NCBI RefSeq assembly: GCF_019679435.2
Contig: NZ_CP139781.1
Coordinates: forward strand, 4,311,753-4,375,752
DNA length: 64,000 nt
Direction: 5' to 3'
DNA from: Actomonas aquatica
GTDB taxonomy: Bacteria > Verrucomicrobiota > Verrucomicrobiia > Opitutales > Opitutaceae
The notes under the pieces are model-generated. The model had not been told where the DNA came from. It saw only the letters and a program-made list of their open reading frames with translations, and searched no databases. Both the position numbers and the translations under genes were made by a program. Numbering within the stretch: the stretch's first letter is position 1; each line of letters begins with the position of its first letter. Below are positions 40,318 to 47,427 of the stretch, one piece after another.

Positions 40318-40935
40318 TTACGTGGTCAGGCGGTGGGTGAGGCGGGTTTTGACCTCGGGCCATTCCTCGGGGAGGAGGCTGTAGAAGACGGTGTCGCGTT
40401 GGTAGGTGCCGTGGACGACCATGTGGCGGCGGAGGGTGCCTTCCTTGGTCGCGCCGAGGCGCTCGATGGCGCGTTGGGAGGTGAGGTTGCGGGCGTCGGT
40501 TTTGAACTGCACGCGGCGGCAGCCGAGCGTTTCAAAACAGTGCGTAAGCAACAGCAGCTTCGTCGCTGTATTCACTTCGCTGCGACAGGCGGCCGGGGCC
40601 AGCCAGGTGTAGCCGATCTCCAGGGCGCGCTCCGGGCGACGAAAGTCGTAGAGGCAGGTGAAGCCGGCCACGGTGTCGTCGGCAAGGCGACGGATGACGT
40701 AGCAGACGCGCGTGCCGGCGAGCACTTCGTTGAGGCGGTCGGCCACCCAGCGGGCGGCGTCGACGTTGTCGGTGAAAGCCGGTCGCGGCATGTAACGCCA
40801 CGTGGCTTCGTCCTGGCCGATGGCGAAGAGGTCGGGGCCGTGTTCCGGTCGCAACGGCTCAAGGCGCACCTGCGCGTTGGCCAGCTCGATGGGGCGGACA
40901 CGAAAGGGCGGCAGGTCGTCGGGAGACAGGTGCAT
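40318..40935 (-). CDS. GNAT N-acetyltransferase (RimJ/RimL-like)
   Basis: A 205-residue acyl-CoA-dependent acetyltransferase of the RimJ/RimL/YdaF type. Features: N-terminal NAQVRLEPLRPEHGPDLFAIG, strand VCYVIRRLADDTVAGFTCLYDF, the ALEIGYTWLAPAACRSEVNTATKLLLLTHCFETLGCRRVQFKTDARNLTSQRAIERLGATKEGTLRRH segment (the last part is the typical N-x-x-S-x-x-A-x-x-x-x-G-A-x-x-E-G helix of this subgroup). Likely acetylates a protein N-terminus, ribosomal protein or small amine. Start ATG at 40935. It is not co-transcribed with the RAYT, which is on the opposite strand. Confidence 0.85.
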   Translation of the reverse strand: MHLSPDDLPPFRVRPIELANAQVRLEPLRPEHGPDLFAIGQDEATWRYMPRPAFTDNVDAARWVADRLNEVLAGTRVCYVIRRLADDTVAGFTCLYDFRRPERALEIGYTWLAPAACRSEVNTATKLLLLTHCFETLGCRRVQFKTDARNLTSQRAIERLGATKEGTLRRHMVVHGTYQRDTVFYSLLPEEWPEVKTRLTHRLTT

Positions 40936-40949
40936 GGTGACAGCAGGTT

Positions 40950-41096
40950 TTACAGGAGGGAACGGAGGGAAACAGAGCTGTCAGCCTGAGTTTTCACAGA
41001 AGGTAACGAAGGCGGTGGAGTGGCTTTGTTCTCTTCGTTTCCTTCTGTAAACGACAGCGGAGGAACTGCTCTGTTAATCTCTGTTTCCTCCTGTAA
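40950..41096. repeat. Nested inverted repeats (AGGAGG/CCTCCT type)
   Basis: Outer arms TTACAGGAGG (40950-40959) and CCTCCTGTAA (41087-41096), extended imperfectly by ACGGAGGGAAACAGAG / CTCTGTTTC; inner arms ACAGAAGGTAACGAAG (40996-41011) and CTTCGTTTCCTTCTGT (41033-41048, one mismatch). The whole gap between patB and the GNAT gene can fold into a cruciform. It is made of the same phrases seen at 4285, 31897 and 35331. Confidence 0.7.
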
Positions 41097-41103
41097 TAGG
41101 AAT

Positions 41104-41122
41104 CGCGGCTGTCTCAGCCGCG
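41104..41122 (-). terminator. Hairpin across the patB stop codon
   Basis: CGCGGCTG-TCT-CAGCCGCG, a perfect 8 bp stem with the stop codon (41114-41116) at its loop. No T-run follows on the minus strand, so it may stabilise the mRNA end rather than terminate. Confidence 0.4.
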
Positions 41123-42268
41123 GGTGGCGTGGACTCCGGTGGCGAAGCGGCGGAGGCCTTCGCGGAGGGTGACTTCGGGGCAGCCGAAGTTGAGGCGCAC
41201 GTAGCTGCCGGGTTTGGCGCCGAAGAAGGCGCATTCGCTGAGGCCGACGCCGTGGGACTCGAAATGGGCAACAGGATCCGCGAGGCCGAGCTCTTCCACG
41301 TTGATCCAGGAGAGGTAGGTCGCTTCCTGCGGGCCGACGAGGCGCACGCCGGGGAGGTCGGCGATGGTTTGCTCGATGAGCTTGGCGTTGCCGCGCAGGG
41401 TGGTGAGGAGTTCCTGGCGCCACGGTTCGGAGGAGCCGTCGTAGGCGGCTTCGCAAGCGGCGTAAGCGAGGTTGTTGACCTCGGGGAGGAGGCCGAGCGC
41501 GATGTGTTGGAAGCGGCGGCGCAGGGACTCGTTGGAAATGATGGCGAGGGTGCAGCCGAGGCCGGCGATGTTGTAGGTCTTGCTCGGCGCCATGAGCGTG
41601 ATGGTGCGCTCGGCGAGCTCGGGGCTGATGAGCGAGCTCGGAATGTGCGGCAGCGTGTCGTCGAGGATGAGGTCGCAGTGAATCTCGTCGGAGATGAGCA
41701 ACAGGTCGTGCTCGAGGCAGAAGGCGCCAAGGCGTTCGAGTTCATCGCGGCGCCAGACGCGGCCGATGGGGTTGTGCGGGTTGCAGAGGTAGAAGAGTTT
41801 TGTCTGCGGGGTGAGGGCGGCGGTCATGGCCTCCCAATCGAGTTCCCAGCCGGTGTCGGTGAGGCGCCAGGGGGCGCGCACGGCGCGGCGGTCGAAGTTG
41901 CGACCGGCGCTGAGGAAGGGCGGATACACCGGTGTGAGGGTGAGGTAGTTGTCGCCGGGATCGGAGAAGGCGAGGGCGCAGAGGTTGAGGCCGCAGACCA
42001 TGCCGGGCATCCACACAAACCAGGACGGATCGACCTCCCAGCCGTAGTGCTCGGCGTGGTGTTTGACGATGGCGTCGACCGTGGACGGCACCGGGCGGGC
42101 GTAGCCGAAGACACCGTGGTCCACGCGCTGATGGAGCGCCTCCAGGATGGGAGCGGAGGAGAGGAAATCCATGTCGGCCACCCACATCGGGATGATGTCG
42201 CGGCCGGCATATTTTTGCCATTTCTGAGAGTCGGTTTCGAGGCGTTGAGGAGGCGTGGTGAAGTCCAT
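41114..42268 (-). CDS. patB: MalY/PatB-family PLP-dependent aminotransferase (cystathionine beta-lyase-like)
   Basis: A 384-residue fold-type I PLP enzyme. N-terminus MDFTTPPQRLETDSQKWQKYAGRDIIPMWVADMDF is typical of PatB/MalY. Motifs: VWMPGMVCGLNLC, YLCNPHNPIGRVWRRDEL, LLISDEIHCDLIL, and the PLP lysine K230 in LMAPSKTYNIAGLGC. C-terminal GSYVRLNFGCPEVTLREGL holds the carboxylate-binding Arg. It probably cleaves cystathionine or other cysteine S-conjugates, or acts as an aminotransferase. The start ATG is at 42268; its promoter shares the 234-base divergent spacer with the Hsp20 gene. Confidence 0.9.
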   Translation of the reverse strand: MDFTTPPQRLETDSQKWQKYAGRDIIPMWVADMDFLSSAPILEALHQRVDHGVFGYARPVPSTVDAIVKHHAEHYGWEVDPSWFVWMPGMVCGLNLCALAFSDPGDNYLTLTPVYPPFLSAGRNFDRRAVRAPWRLTDTGWELDWEAMTAALTPQTKLFYLCNPHNPIGRVWRRDELERLGAFCLEHDLLLISDEIHCDLILDDTLPHIPSSLISPELAERTITLMAPSKTYNIAGLGCTLAIISNESLRRRFQHIALGLLPEVNNLAYAACEAAYDGSSEPWRQELLTTLRGNAKLIEQTIADLPGVRLVGPQEATYLSWINVEELGLADPVAHFESHGVGLSECAFFGAKPGSYVRLNFGCPEVTLREGLRRFATGVHATRG

Positions 42269-42345
42269 GCGATAAAGGGAACGGTTACTAAGGGAGGGAG
42301 TGAAAGTGGGGTTGGCCAGCGGGTGCGACGGAATTTCACTCTCAA

Positions 42346-42355
42346 GGTGTCACAC
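42346..42355. promoter_or_regulatory. GGTGTCACAC motif upstream of hsp20
   Basis: Ten bases shared with the palindrome upstream of clpB (29210-29219), about 157 bases before the Hsp20 start. Tentative common heat-shock operator. No CIRCE element (inverted TTAGCACTC) was found in either region. Confidence 0.3.
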
Positions 42356-42502
42356 TGGCGGACAGAATTTCCCACCGATTGCAACGGGGTTGGAATTCGG
42401 GTGCTGATTATCAATGGGTTAGGCGATCGGGGTGCTCGGCATCGCGTATGCAAGAGTCATGGCATCAACCCAATCTCAACCATCCATAGGAGGAACCAAA
42501 TC

Positions 42503-42952
42503 ATGAGAATCGTTCGTTATGCTTACCCGACCAACCGCTACGCCCCGGCTTCCGTTTTTGGCCGCAGCCCCTGGGCCGGACTCGAAACGGAAATCGATCG
42601 GCTGTTCAGCTCTGCGCTGAGCGACTTCGCTGGCACCCCCGCCGGCAACGACCGCTTTCCGGTCGACCTGTATGAGGACGAAAACAACGCCTACGTGCGG
42701 GCCGAACTCCCGGGCTTCGATCGCAAGTCGATCAACGTGGAAGTCGTCGACGGTTACCTGACCATCGATGCCACTCGCGAAGAGAAGCGCGGCGAGAAGA
42801 CCTCGACCGCGAAGTTCAGCCGCTCCGTGGCGCTGCCCGATGAGGTCAAGACCGACGGCGTGAGCGCCGCCTACACCGACGGTGTGCTCACCGTGACGTT
42901 GCCGAAGAAGGAGGAAGCCAAGCCGCGCAAGATCTCCGTGCAGGTGAACTGA
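42503..42952 (+). CDS. Small heat-shock protein Hsp20 (copy 1)
   Basis: A 149-residue alpha-crystallin chaperone from the ATG at 42503, preceded by TAGGAGGAACC as ribosome-binding site. N-terminal region MRIVRYAYPTNRYAPASVFGRSPWAGLETEIDRLFSSAL; alpha-crystallin domain from FPVDLYEDENNAYVRAELPGFDRKSINVEVVDGYLTI through ATREEKR, FSRSVALPDEVKTDGVSAAYTDGVLTVTLPKKEEAKPRKI. The A-x-x-x-x-G-V-L motif and the C-terminal I-x-V-like tail are present. It binds unfolding proteins and works with ClpB/DnaK. Together with 43031 it forms a two-gene operon (78-base gap). Confidence 0.95.
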   Translation: MRIVRYAYPTNRYAPASVFGRSPWAGLETEIDRLFSSALSDFAGTPAGNDRFPVDLYEDENNAYVRAELPGFDRKSINVEVVDGYLTIDATREEKRGEKTSTAKFSRSVALPDEVKTDGVSAAYTDGVLTVTLPKKEEAKPRKISVQVN

Positions 42953-43030
42953 GCGCCGGCGACAGCAACCCACCGTCGCAAACCTCACGACACGTTAATC
43001 CCGCATTTTAATAACCAAGGAGACATCACC

Positions 43031-43435
43031 ATGAATCTGCTCAATTCGATCATCCCCGCCTTTCATCGCAGCCCGGCCGTGCGCCAGGGCCACCGCGACG
43101 AGGACCTCGGTGCGACGATCAAGCCGCACTACGAAATCAAAGAAACCGAAGACGCCTACGGGCTTACCGTGCAGTTGCCGGGCGTGAACAAGGCCGGTCT
43201 CGAAATCACCGCCGAAGACACGACCCTGCGCCTCGTGGGCAAGCGCGCCTGGACGCGTCCGGCCGGTTGGACCGCGCTCTATCGCGAGACGACCGACGCG
43301 ACCTACCTGCTCGAGCTCGATCACGACAACGCGATCGACCTCGACAAGATTCGTGCCGAGCTGAACGACGGCGTGCTGCGCGTCAGCCTGCCGAAGGCCG
43401 AAGCGATCAAGCCGCGCAAGATTGCGGTCAGCTAA
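43031..43435 (+). CDS. Small heat-shock protein Hsp20 (copy 2)
   Basis: A 134-residue Hsp20 with a shorter N-terminus (MNLLNSIIPAFHRSPAVRQGHR). The core reads IKPHYEIKETEDAYGLTVQLPGVNKAGLEITAEDTTLRLVGKR, then TTDATYLLELDHDNAIDLDKIRAELNDGVLRVSLPKAEAIKPRKIAVS, ending in an I-A-V tail. It differs strongly from copy 1, so the pair probably form hetero-oligomers or have different clients. An AAGGAGAC ribosome site precedes the ATG at 43031. A strong terminator follows at 43588-43631. Confidence 0.95.
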   Translation: MNLLNSIIPAFHRSPAVRQGHRDEDLGATIKPHYEIKETEDAYGLTVQLPGVNKAGLEITAEDTTLRLVGKRAWTRPAGWTALYRETTDATYLLELDHDNAIDLDKIRAELNDGVLRVSLPKAEAIKPRKIAVS

Positions 43436-43587
43436 CCTGACATGGCTGAGACTGGGCCGGCTGCCTGCAGCCGGGCCCGACCCGCGACGGTGGTGCGACG
43501 TGTAGCGTAACCGCCGCGCGGGGAGGGCGTCTCTTTTCCCGGGCACGCCCCTGCCGACTTTCAAACCCACCAAACCAATCCTGTAAC

Positions 43588-43631
43588 CGCGCCGGTGTCC
43601 TCAGCCAGAGGGCCCGGCGCGTTTTCGTTTA
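43588..43631 (+). terminator. Rho-independent terminator downstream of the hsp20 pair
   Basis: Stem CGCGCCGG (43588-43595) with CCGGCGCG (43614-43621), inner stem CCTC/GAGG, followed by TTTTCGTTT. Ends the two-gene hsp20 operon. Another GC-rich hairpin built on GGCTGC-CT-GCAGCC lies at about 43455-43480. Confidence 0.8.
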
Positions 43632-43670
43632 TCTTGGCGGCATGCCGCTGGGTCGCCACGCTGCAGAGCC

Positions 43671-44306
43671 ATGGACGGTTTGCCGATTCCGACGATCTTG
43701 GTGGCGCTCTGGGTGACCGTGGCGGTGGTCTTCGTGTTGTTGGCCAAACGCCATGCGCGGAAGAGCAGTGAAAACACGCGCCGGCTGGCGATTGAGCTGG
43801 GGCTTTCGATTGCGGAGCAACCGCCGGTTTTTGGTGTGTTCTCGCGGCGGCCCGAGGTGGCGGGAGAGCGGGAAGGTAAACTCACGCGGTTGGAGCGCTT
43901 CTCGACCGGCAGCGGTAAAAATCGGCAACAGTGGGTCGCACTGGCGGTGCGGCCACGTTTGCGGGGGCGGCTGGAGTTTCGACTGAGCCCGGAGAGCTTC
44001 GGCAACAAGGTGCGTGGGCTTTTCGGCTACAAGGAGATCAAGGTGGGGGATCCGCGTTTTGATCGGGACTGGTATGTGGAGACCAACCTTGAAGCGTTTT
44101 TCCGGGACGCGTTGTTGCCGGAGCTGCGGGAACGTTTGCAGCAGTTGCGGCAAGAGGGACTCAAGGGCCGCTTTGAGACTCACGACGGGGACGTGCGCTA
44201 CGTGGAGCCTGGTTCACTCGGCAGTGACGGTCAGCGGCGGCGACTGGTGCTGGCGGCCGACATGGTGAGCACGCTGGCTGAGGTGGTCGAGGTCGCGGCG
44301 GGATGA
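43671..44306 (+). CDS. Membrane-anchored protein of unknown function
   Basis: A 211-residue protein with one N-terminal TM (IPTILVALWVTVAVVFVLLAKRH), then a cytosolic domain with an Arg-rich strand (RPRLRGRLEFRLSPESFGNKVRGLFGYKEIKVGDPRFDRDWYVETN) and a helix (FFRDALLPELRERLQQLRQEG). The 'DPRFDRDWYVETN' phrase resembles conserved segments in uncharacterised Verrucomicrobia/Planctomycetes proteins; I cannot assign a family. It sits between the hsp20 terminator and a convergent glucosaminidase gene. Start ATG at 43671. Confidence 0.75.
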   Translation: MDGLPIPTILVALWVTVAVVFVLLAKRHARKSSENTRRLAIELGLSIAEQPPVFGVFSRRPEVAGEREGKLTRLERFSTGSGKNRQQWVALAVRPRLRGRLEFRLSPESFGNKVRGLFGYKEIKVGDPRFDRDWYVETNLEAFFRDALLPELRERLQQLRQEGLKGRFETHDGDVRYVEPGSLGSDGQRRRLVLAADMVSTLAEVVEVAAG

Positions 44307-44362
44307 GGCTGCCGAGAGGCAGGGTTTTTTAACCACCGTCGGATGGTTCAGGGTGGAGGCGC

Positions 44363-45217
44363 TCACTCGCCGCGTTCGGCGGCCATGTGGGCTTCGTCGT
44401 ATTGGGCGAGCTTGTTGGAGCGGATCATCGAGCGGATGATGGCGACGTATTCGTAACCTTTTTCTGAATACCGGGTGAGGCCGCCGGCGAGAACGCTGCC
44501 GGAAATGGTGCGGTCCTGGCGGCGGAGGTCGCGGCGCAGGTTGCGCAGCTGGCGGTAGGTGCTGCCAGTATTCAACGTTTGAATATAGTCGGCAAGACCT
44601 TCGCGCACGGTGTCGTAGGCGGCGACTTCCCAGGTGGCGCCGGCGGCGCGGCGCTTGGGCACGATGCCGGTGCCGGGTTCGTAGGTGCGCATGCCGAAGA
44701 GGTTGTTGCCCTGGCGGGCGAAGCGCGAAGTGCCCCAGGCGGACTCGTTGGCGGCCTGCGCCATGATGAGCGAGGGCGGGATGATGTCGACGCGACGCAG
44801 CAGTTGGTCGACGAAAGCGAGGGTCGGTTTTTCCGGGATGTCCTCAAACTCGTAGCGCTCGGCGAGGTGGGTGATCCAGCGGCGATCGATCCAACCCGGC
44901 GCATCGCCTTCGGCGGCGTCGGCGCGGATGGCTTCGAGGCGACGGCGGTCTTTAAGAATGCCCTGATTCACCGCCTCGATGTGGGGGGCGAGGAAGTCGA
45001 AGAAGGCCGTCTTCTTTTCGTTTACGTCGGTGTAGTCGGCGAAGTCGGGCAGGTGTTCCGGCACGAAGGGCAGGAAGGACGGCGCGTGGCGCGAGCACTG
45101 GCTCCAGATGAGAATGGCCACGACCACGATGCCGGCGATGCCCAGTTTGCGGGCGGCGGCGCGGCGACGCGGATCGGACACGGGGTCCGAGGGGATCATT
45201 CTCGACCGGAGCGTCAT
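44363..45217 (-). CDS. Bax-like glucosaminidase (peptidoglycan hydrolase)
   Basis: A 284-residue protein with an N-terminal TM (IAGIVVVAILIWSQCSRH) and a periplasmic glucosaminidase domain. The domain holds PPSLIMAQAANESAWGTSRFARQGNNLFGM (the catalytic E follows AAN-), GLADYIQTLNTGSTYRQL, and GGLTRYSEKGYEYVAIIRSMIR. Bax-type proteins cleave N-acetylglucosaminyl bonds in peptidoglycan. The start at 45217 is supported by an ATGA overlap with the stop of the upstream gene (45214-45639), so the two are translationally coupled. An in-frame start at 45199 is also possible. Confidence 0.85.
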   Translation of the reverse strand: MTLRSRMIPSDPVSDPRRRAAARKLGIAGIVVVAILIWSQCSRHAPSFLPFVPEHLPDFADYTDVNEKKTAFFDFLAPHIEAVNQGILKDRRRLEAIRADAAEGDAPGWIDRRWITHLAERYEFEDIPEKPTLAFVDQLLRRVDIIPPSLIMAQAANESAWGTSRFARQGNNLFGMRTYEPGTGIVPKRRAAGATWEVAAYDTVREGLADYIQTLNTGSTYRQLRNLRRDLRRQDRTISGSVLAGGLTRYSEKGYEYVAIIRSMIRSNKLAQYDEAHMAAERGE

Positions 45218-45639
45218 GGTTGCAGGCGATGTAAGTGGAGGATGAGGCGGCCGTTCATCCAATACTCCACGTAGTTGGCGGAGGTCTCCACCCAGTCGCT
45301 CCAGCCGTTGGGCGCGTGGCCGGCGTGGGCGGGGGAGACGAGGTCGAGCGAGCCGTTGAACCACGGGCGGTAGGCGTCGCGGTAGAGGGTGGAGTTGCGC
45401 AGGGTGATGGCCTCGTCGATGTAGGTCACGTGTCGCTTGAGGTAGATGCGGCCGTTCTCGACCTTCACGTCCTGCAGCACGGCGTGGTCGAACACGAGGG
45501 CTTCGAATGGACCGAAGCGCGGAGTTTGGGCGGGCCCTTGCGGAGGCGGCGGTGGGGCGGTGTCCCCGTCGGCGAAGAGCGGGGATATCGCCGGGAGACC
45601 GGCCAGCAGCAAGCCACTGATCATGCGCCAAGTTTTCAT
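45214..45639 (-). CDS. Secreted protein of unknown function upstream of the glucosaminidase
   Basis: A 141-residue protein with signal peptide MKTWRMISGLLLAGLPAISPLFAD, a Pro-rich segment (TAPPPPPQGPAQTP), then a compact beta-type domain (PFEALVFDHAVLQDVKVENGRIYLKRHVTYIDEAITLRNSTLYRDAY). It forms an operon with the Bax-like gene through a 4-base overlap. The context suggests a cell-envelope role; no family was recognised. Confidence 0.7.
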   Translation of the reverse strand: MKTWRMISGLLLAGLPAISPLFADGDTAPPPPPQGPAQTPRFGPFEALVFDHAVLQDVKVENGRIYLKRHVTYIDEAITLRNSTLYRDAYRPWFNGSLDLVSPAHAGHAPNGWSDWVETSANYVEYWMNGRLILHLHRLQP

Positions 45640-45736
45640 GATGCGCGGACCCTATGCGGATTGCCAAGAATCTGCAAGTGAAGCCGTTGGTTGCGCCATG
45701 GGTTGACCTGGAGGGGGGCGCCGGAATGCTGCGGGG

Positions 45737-46408
45737 ATGAAACTGCCCCTTCGATCCGCCCCGCTGCTGGGCGCTCTGCTGGCTCTGGTTTTCGGCAACG
45801 CGGCACTGGCCGCCGAGCCGCTCAACCCGCATTGGGAAGAGGAGGTGGCGGGGATTGAAGCGCGGGAGCAAAAGGCGCCGGTGCCGGCGGGCGGGATCCT
45901 GTTCACGGGCAGTTCCAGCATCCGCTTGTGGAAAACGCTGGCGGCGGACTATCCGGAGTTGCCGGTCATCAACCGTGGCTTCGGCGGATCGCAGATCTCG
46001 GATCTGATCGCTTACTTTGACCGGCTGGTGCTGCCGTGGAAACCGCGCCAGATCGTGGTGTATTCAGGAACCAATGACATCAGTGACGGTGAGGCGGCCG
46101 AGCAGGTGTTGGCGGACTGGGCGATGTTATGCGGCATGATCGAGCGGGAGCTGCCCGGCACCAGGATCGCCCTGATCGCGGCGGCGCCGAATCCGGCGCG
46201 TTGGGCGCAGCGGGAAACGCAGGAGCGGTTCAATACGCTCGCGGCGGCGTTTTGTGCGCGCAACGGGTATGATTTTATCGACGTCTGGACGCCGATGCTC
46301 GGGCCGGATGGTGAGCCCTCGCGCGACATTTACGTCGAGGACAAGCTGCACATGAACGCGGCCGGTTACGCGATGTGGCGCGAGATCGTGGCGCCGTATT
46401 TGCAGTAG
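45737..46408 (+). CDS. Secreted SGNH/GDSL hydrolase
   Basis: A 223-residue exported esterase-like enzyme. Signal peptide MKLPLRSAPLLGALLALVFGNAALAAEP. Block I is FTGSSSIRLWKTL (catalytic Ser in GSSS), block II NRGFGGSQISDL (oxyanion Gly), block III VVYSGTNDISDGE (GxND), block V DKLHMNAAGYAMW (Asp/His). The 'SSSIRLW' form of block I is frequent in acetylxylan/rhamnogalacturonan acetylesterase-like SGNH proteins. It probably deacetylates polysaccharides, in keeping with the glycosidases elsewhere in this region; that is inference. Confidence 0.9.
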   Translation: MKLPLRSAPLLGALLALVFGNAALAAEPLNPHWEEEVAGIEAREQKAPVPAGGILFTGSSSIRLWKTLAADYPELPVINRGFGGSQISDLIAYFDRLVLPWKPRQIVVYSGTNDISDGEAAEQVLADWAMLCGMIERELPGTRIALIAAAPNPARWAQRETQERFNTLAAAFCARNGYDFIDVWTPMLGPDGEPSRDIYVEDKLHMNAAGYAMWREIVAPYLQ

Positions 46409-46424
46409 GCGAGACGGTGGCGGC

Positions 46425-47111
46425 TTAGTTCCAGCTGGAGCCCCAGCGGGTGTTGATCTCGAGGACCTTGATGTCGGTGGGGGATTTGGCTTCGAGCAGG
46501 ATCTCGATGCCGCGGCTGCGGCGGTGGAAGGCTCCGCCGACACTTTCGTAGTAGCTGTAGAAGCTGTCGCCTTCGACGCGGTAGCGTTGGGACCAGCCGC
46601 GGACGGGTTCGGGGGCGCGCAGATCGAGATCGACGTCGGTCACGGTGGTGTAGCCCGAGCCGAGTTTGAGTTTGTAACGCAGGTGGCGCAGGGCGGCCTC
46701 GCGGGCTTTGGTGGCAACGGCGGCGCGGAGGGCTTCCTCGCGGGCGGCGTAGTCGGGGGGCTGGGACTGGGACTGAGGCGCGGACGCGTTGGTGGGCGCG
46801 GCGGGCGACGCGGGCGGCACAGATTTGGCGGAGGGCTCGGGATGTTCGGCAGCGCGGGCGTCGATGCGATCGGTCACGAAGCCGGGAAAGAGGGCGACGG
46901 GATAGGGTTTGAGTTGGTGGTCTTCGAGGACGTAGATGAGCCCGGCTTCGCGGTTGAAGCTGCGCAGGGTGGCGTCTTTGAGGACGCGGCCGTTGGCGAG
47001 GGAGAGGCGGGGGTAGCGCAGGTTGAGCGGCACGAGGTCGGCGAGGGCGCTGCTCGCCGTGAGCAGAACGGCGGCGAGCGAGCAGACCAAGGCGCGGGGC
47101 AGGCGAGTCAT
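46425..47111 (-). CDS. Secreted protein of unknown function (SLA1-like strand)
   Basis: A 228-residue protein from the ATG at 47111 with signal peptide MTRLPRALVCSLAAVLLTASSALAD. It begins PLNLRYPRLSLANGRVLKDATLRSFNREAGLIYVLEDHQLKPYPVALFPGFV, a beta-strand pattern like the small 'GRxxxxAxxxS...xxxxxxG.xKxxPxxxxP' domain common in Verrucomicrobia exported proteins. A Pro/Ala-rich linker is followed by GYTTVTDVDLDLRAPEPVRGWSQRYRVEGDSFYSYYESVGGAFHRRSRGIEILLEAKSPTDIKVLEIN. No enzymatic signature. Convergent with the SGNH gene. Confidence 0.7.
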   Translation of the reverse strand: MTRLPRALVCSLAAVLLTASSALADLVPLNLRYPRLSLANGRVLKDATLRSFNREAGLIYVLEDHQLKPYPVALFPGFVTDRIDARAAEHPEPSAKSVPPASPAAPTNASAPQSQSQPPDYAAREEALRAAVATKAREAALRHLRYKLKLGSGYTTVTDVDLDLRAPEPVRGWSQRYRVEGDSFYSYYESVGGAFHRRSRGIEILLEAKSPTDIKVLEINTRWGSSWN

Positions 47112-47196
47112 GATGAAGAGGTGGGACCGGTGGCGGGCGGTGGGGTTCCGGTGGGGGCGGATCCGCGGTCGAAGAGGGCTGAGGGGCAACGTTTAC

Positions 47197-47346
47197 GCGG
47201 CCCGGAGGTCCGCGTCCACCTTGAGAATGCGGGGCGGGTGGACCGTGACCTCTGGGCGCGGTCTGCGGTGGAGTGGGCGCGGGCTGACGCATCGACGTGA
47301 CGTGGCCCGGATCGCCGCGGTCGCGGGACAGGGGTCCGCGTCCACC
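47197..47346. repeat. RAYT-associated palindromic unit 5 plus a right-end fragment
   Basis: 47237-47346 matches units 1-4 (starts GGTGGACCGTGACCTCTGGG, ends GTCCGCGTCCACC). It is preceded by a lone right-end fragment GCGGCCCGGAGGTCCGCGTCCACC-like at 47197-47220. It lies in the divergent gap between the genes at 46425 and cstA, 7 kb away from the transposase. Confidence 0.8.
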
Positions 47347-47427
47347 TTGGGAGCGCGTTTCGTTTATGGACAGGGCGGGGGGAGGTTGTCCATGTTGCGC
47401 GCGGCTGCGGCCCTTACCCCTACCTTT

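Noticed and set aside
42269-42502. Sigma-32 or CIRCE-type heat-shock promoter upstream of hsp20
   Set aside because: No TTAGCACTC-N9-GAGTGCTAA and no convincing CTTGAA..CCCCAT-like pair with correct spacing; only the short shared GGTGTCACAC motif is reported.
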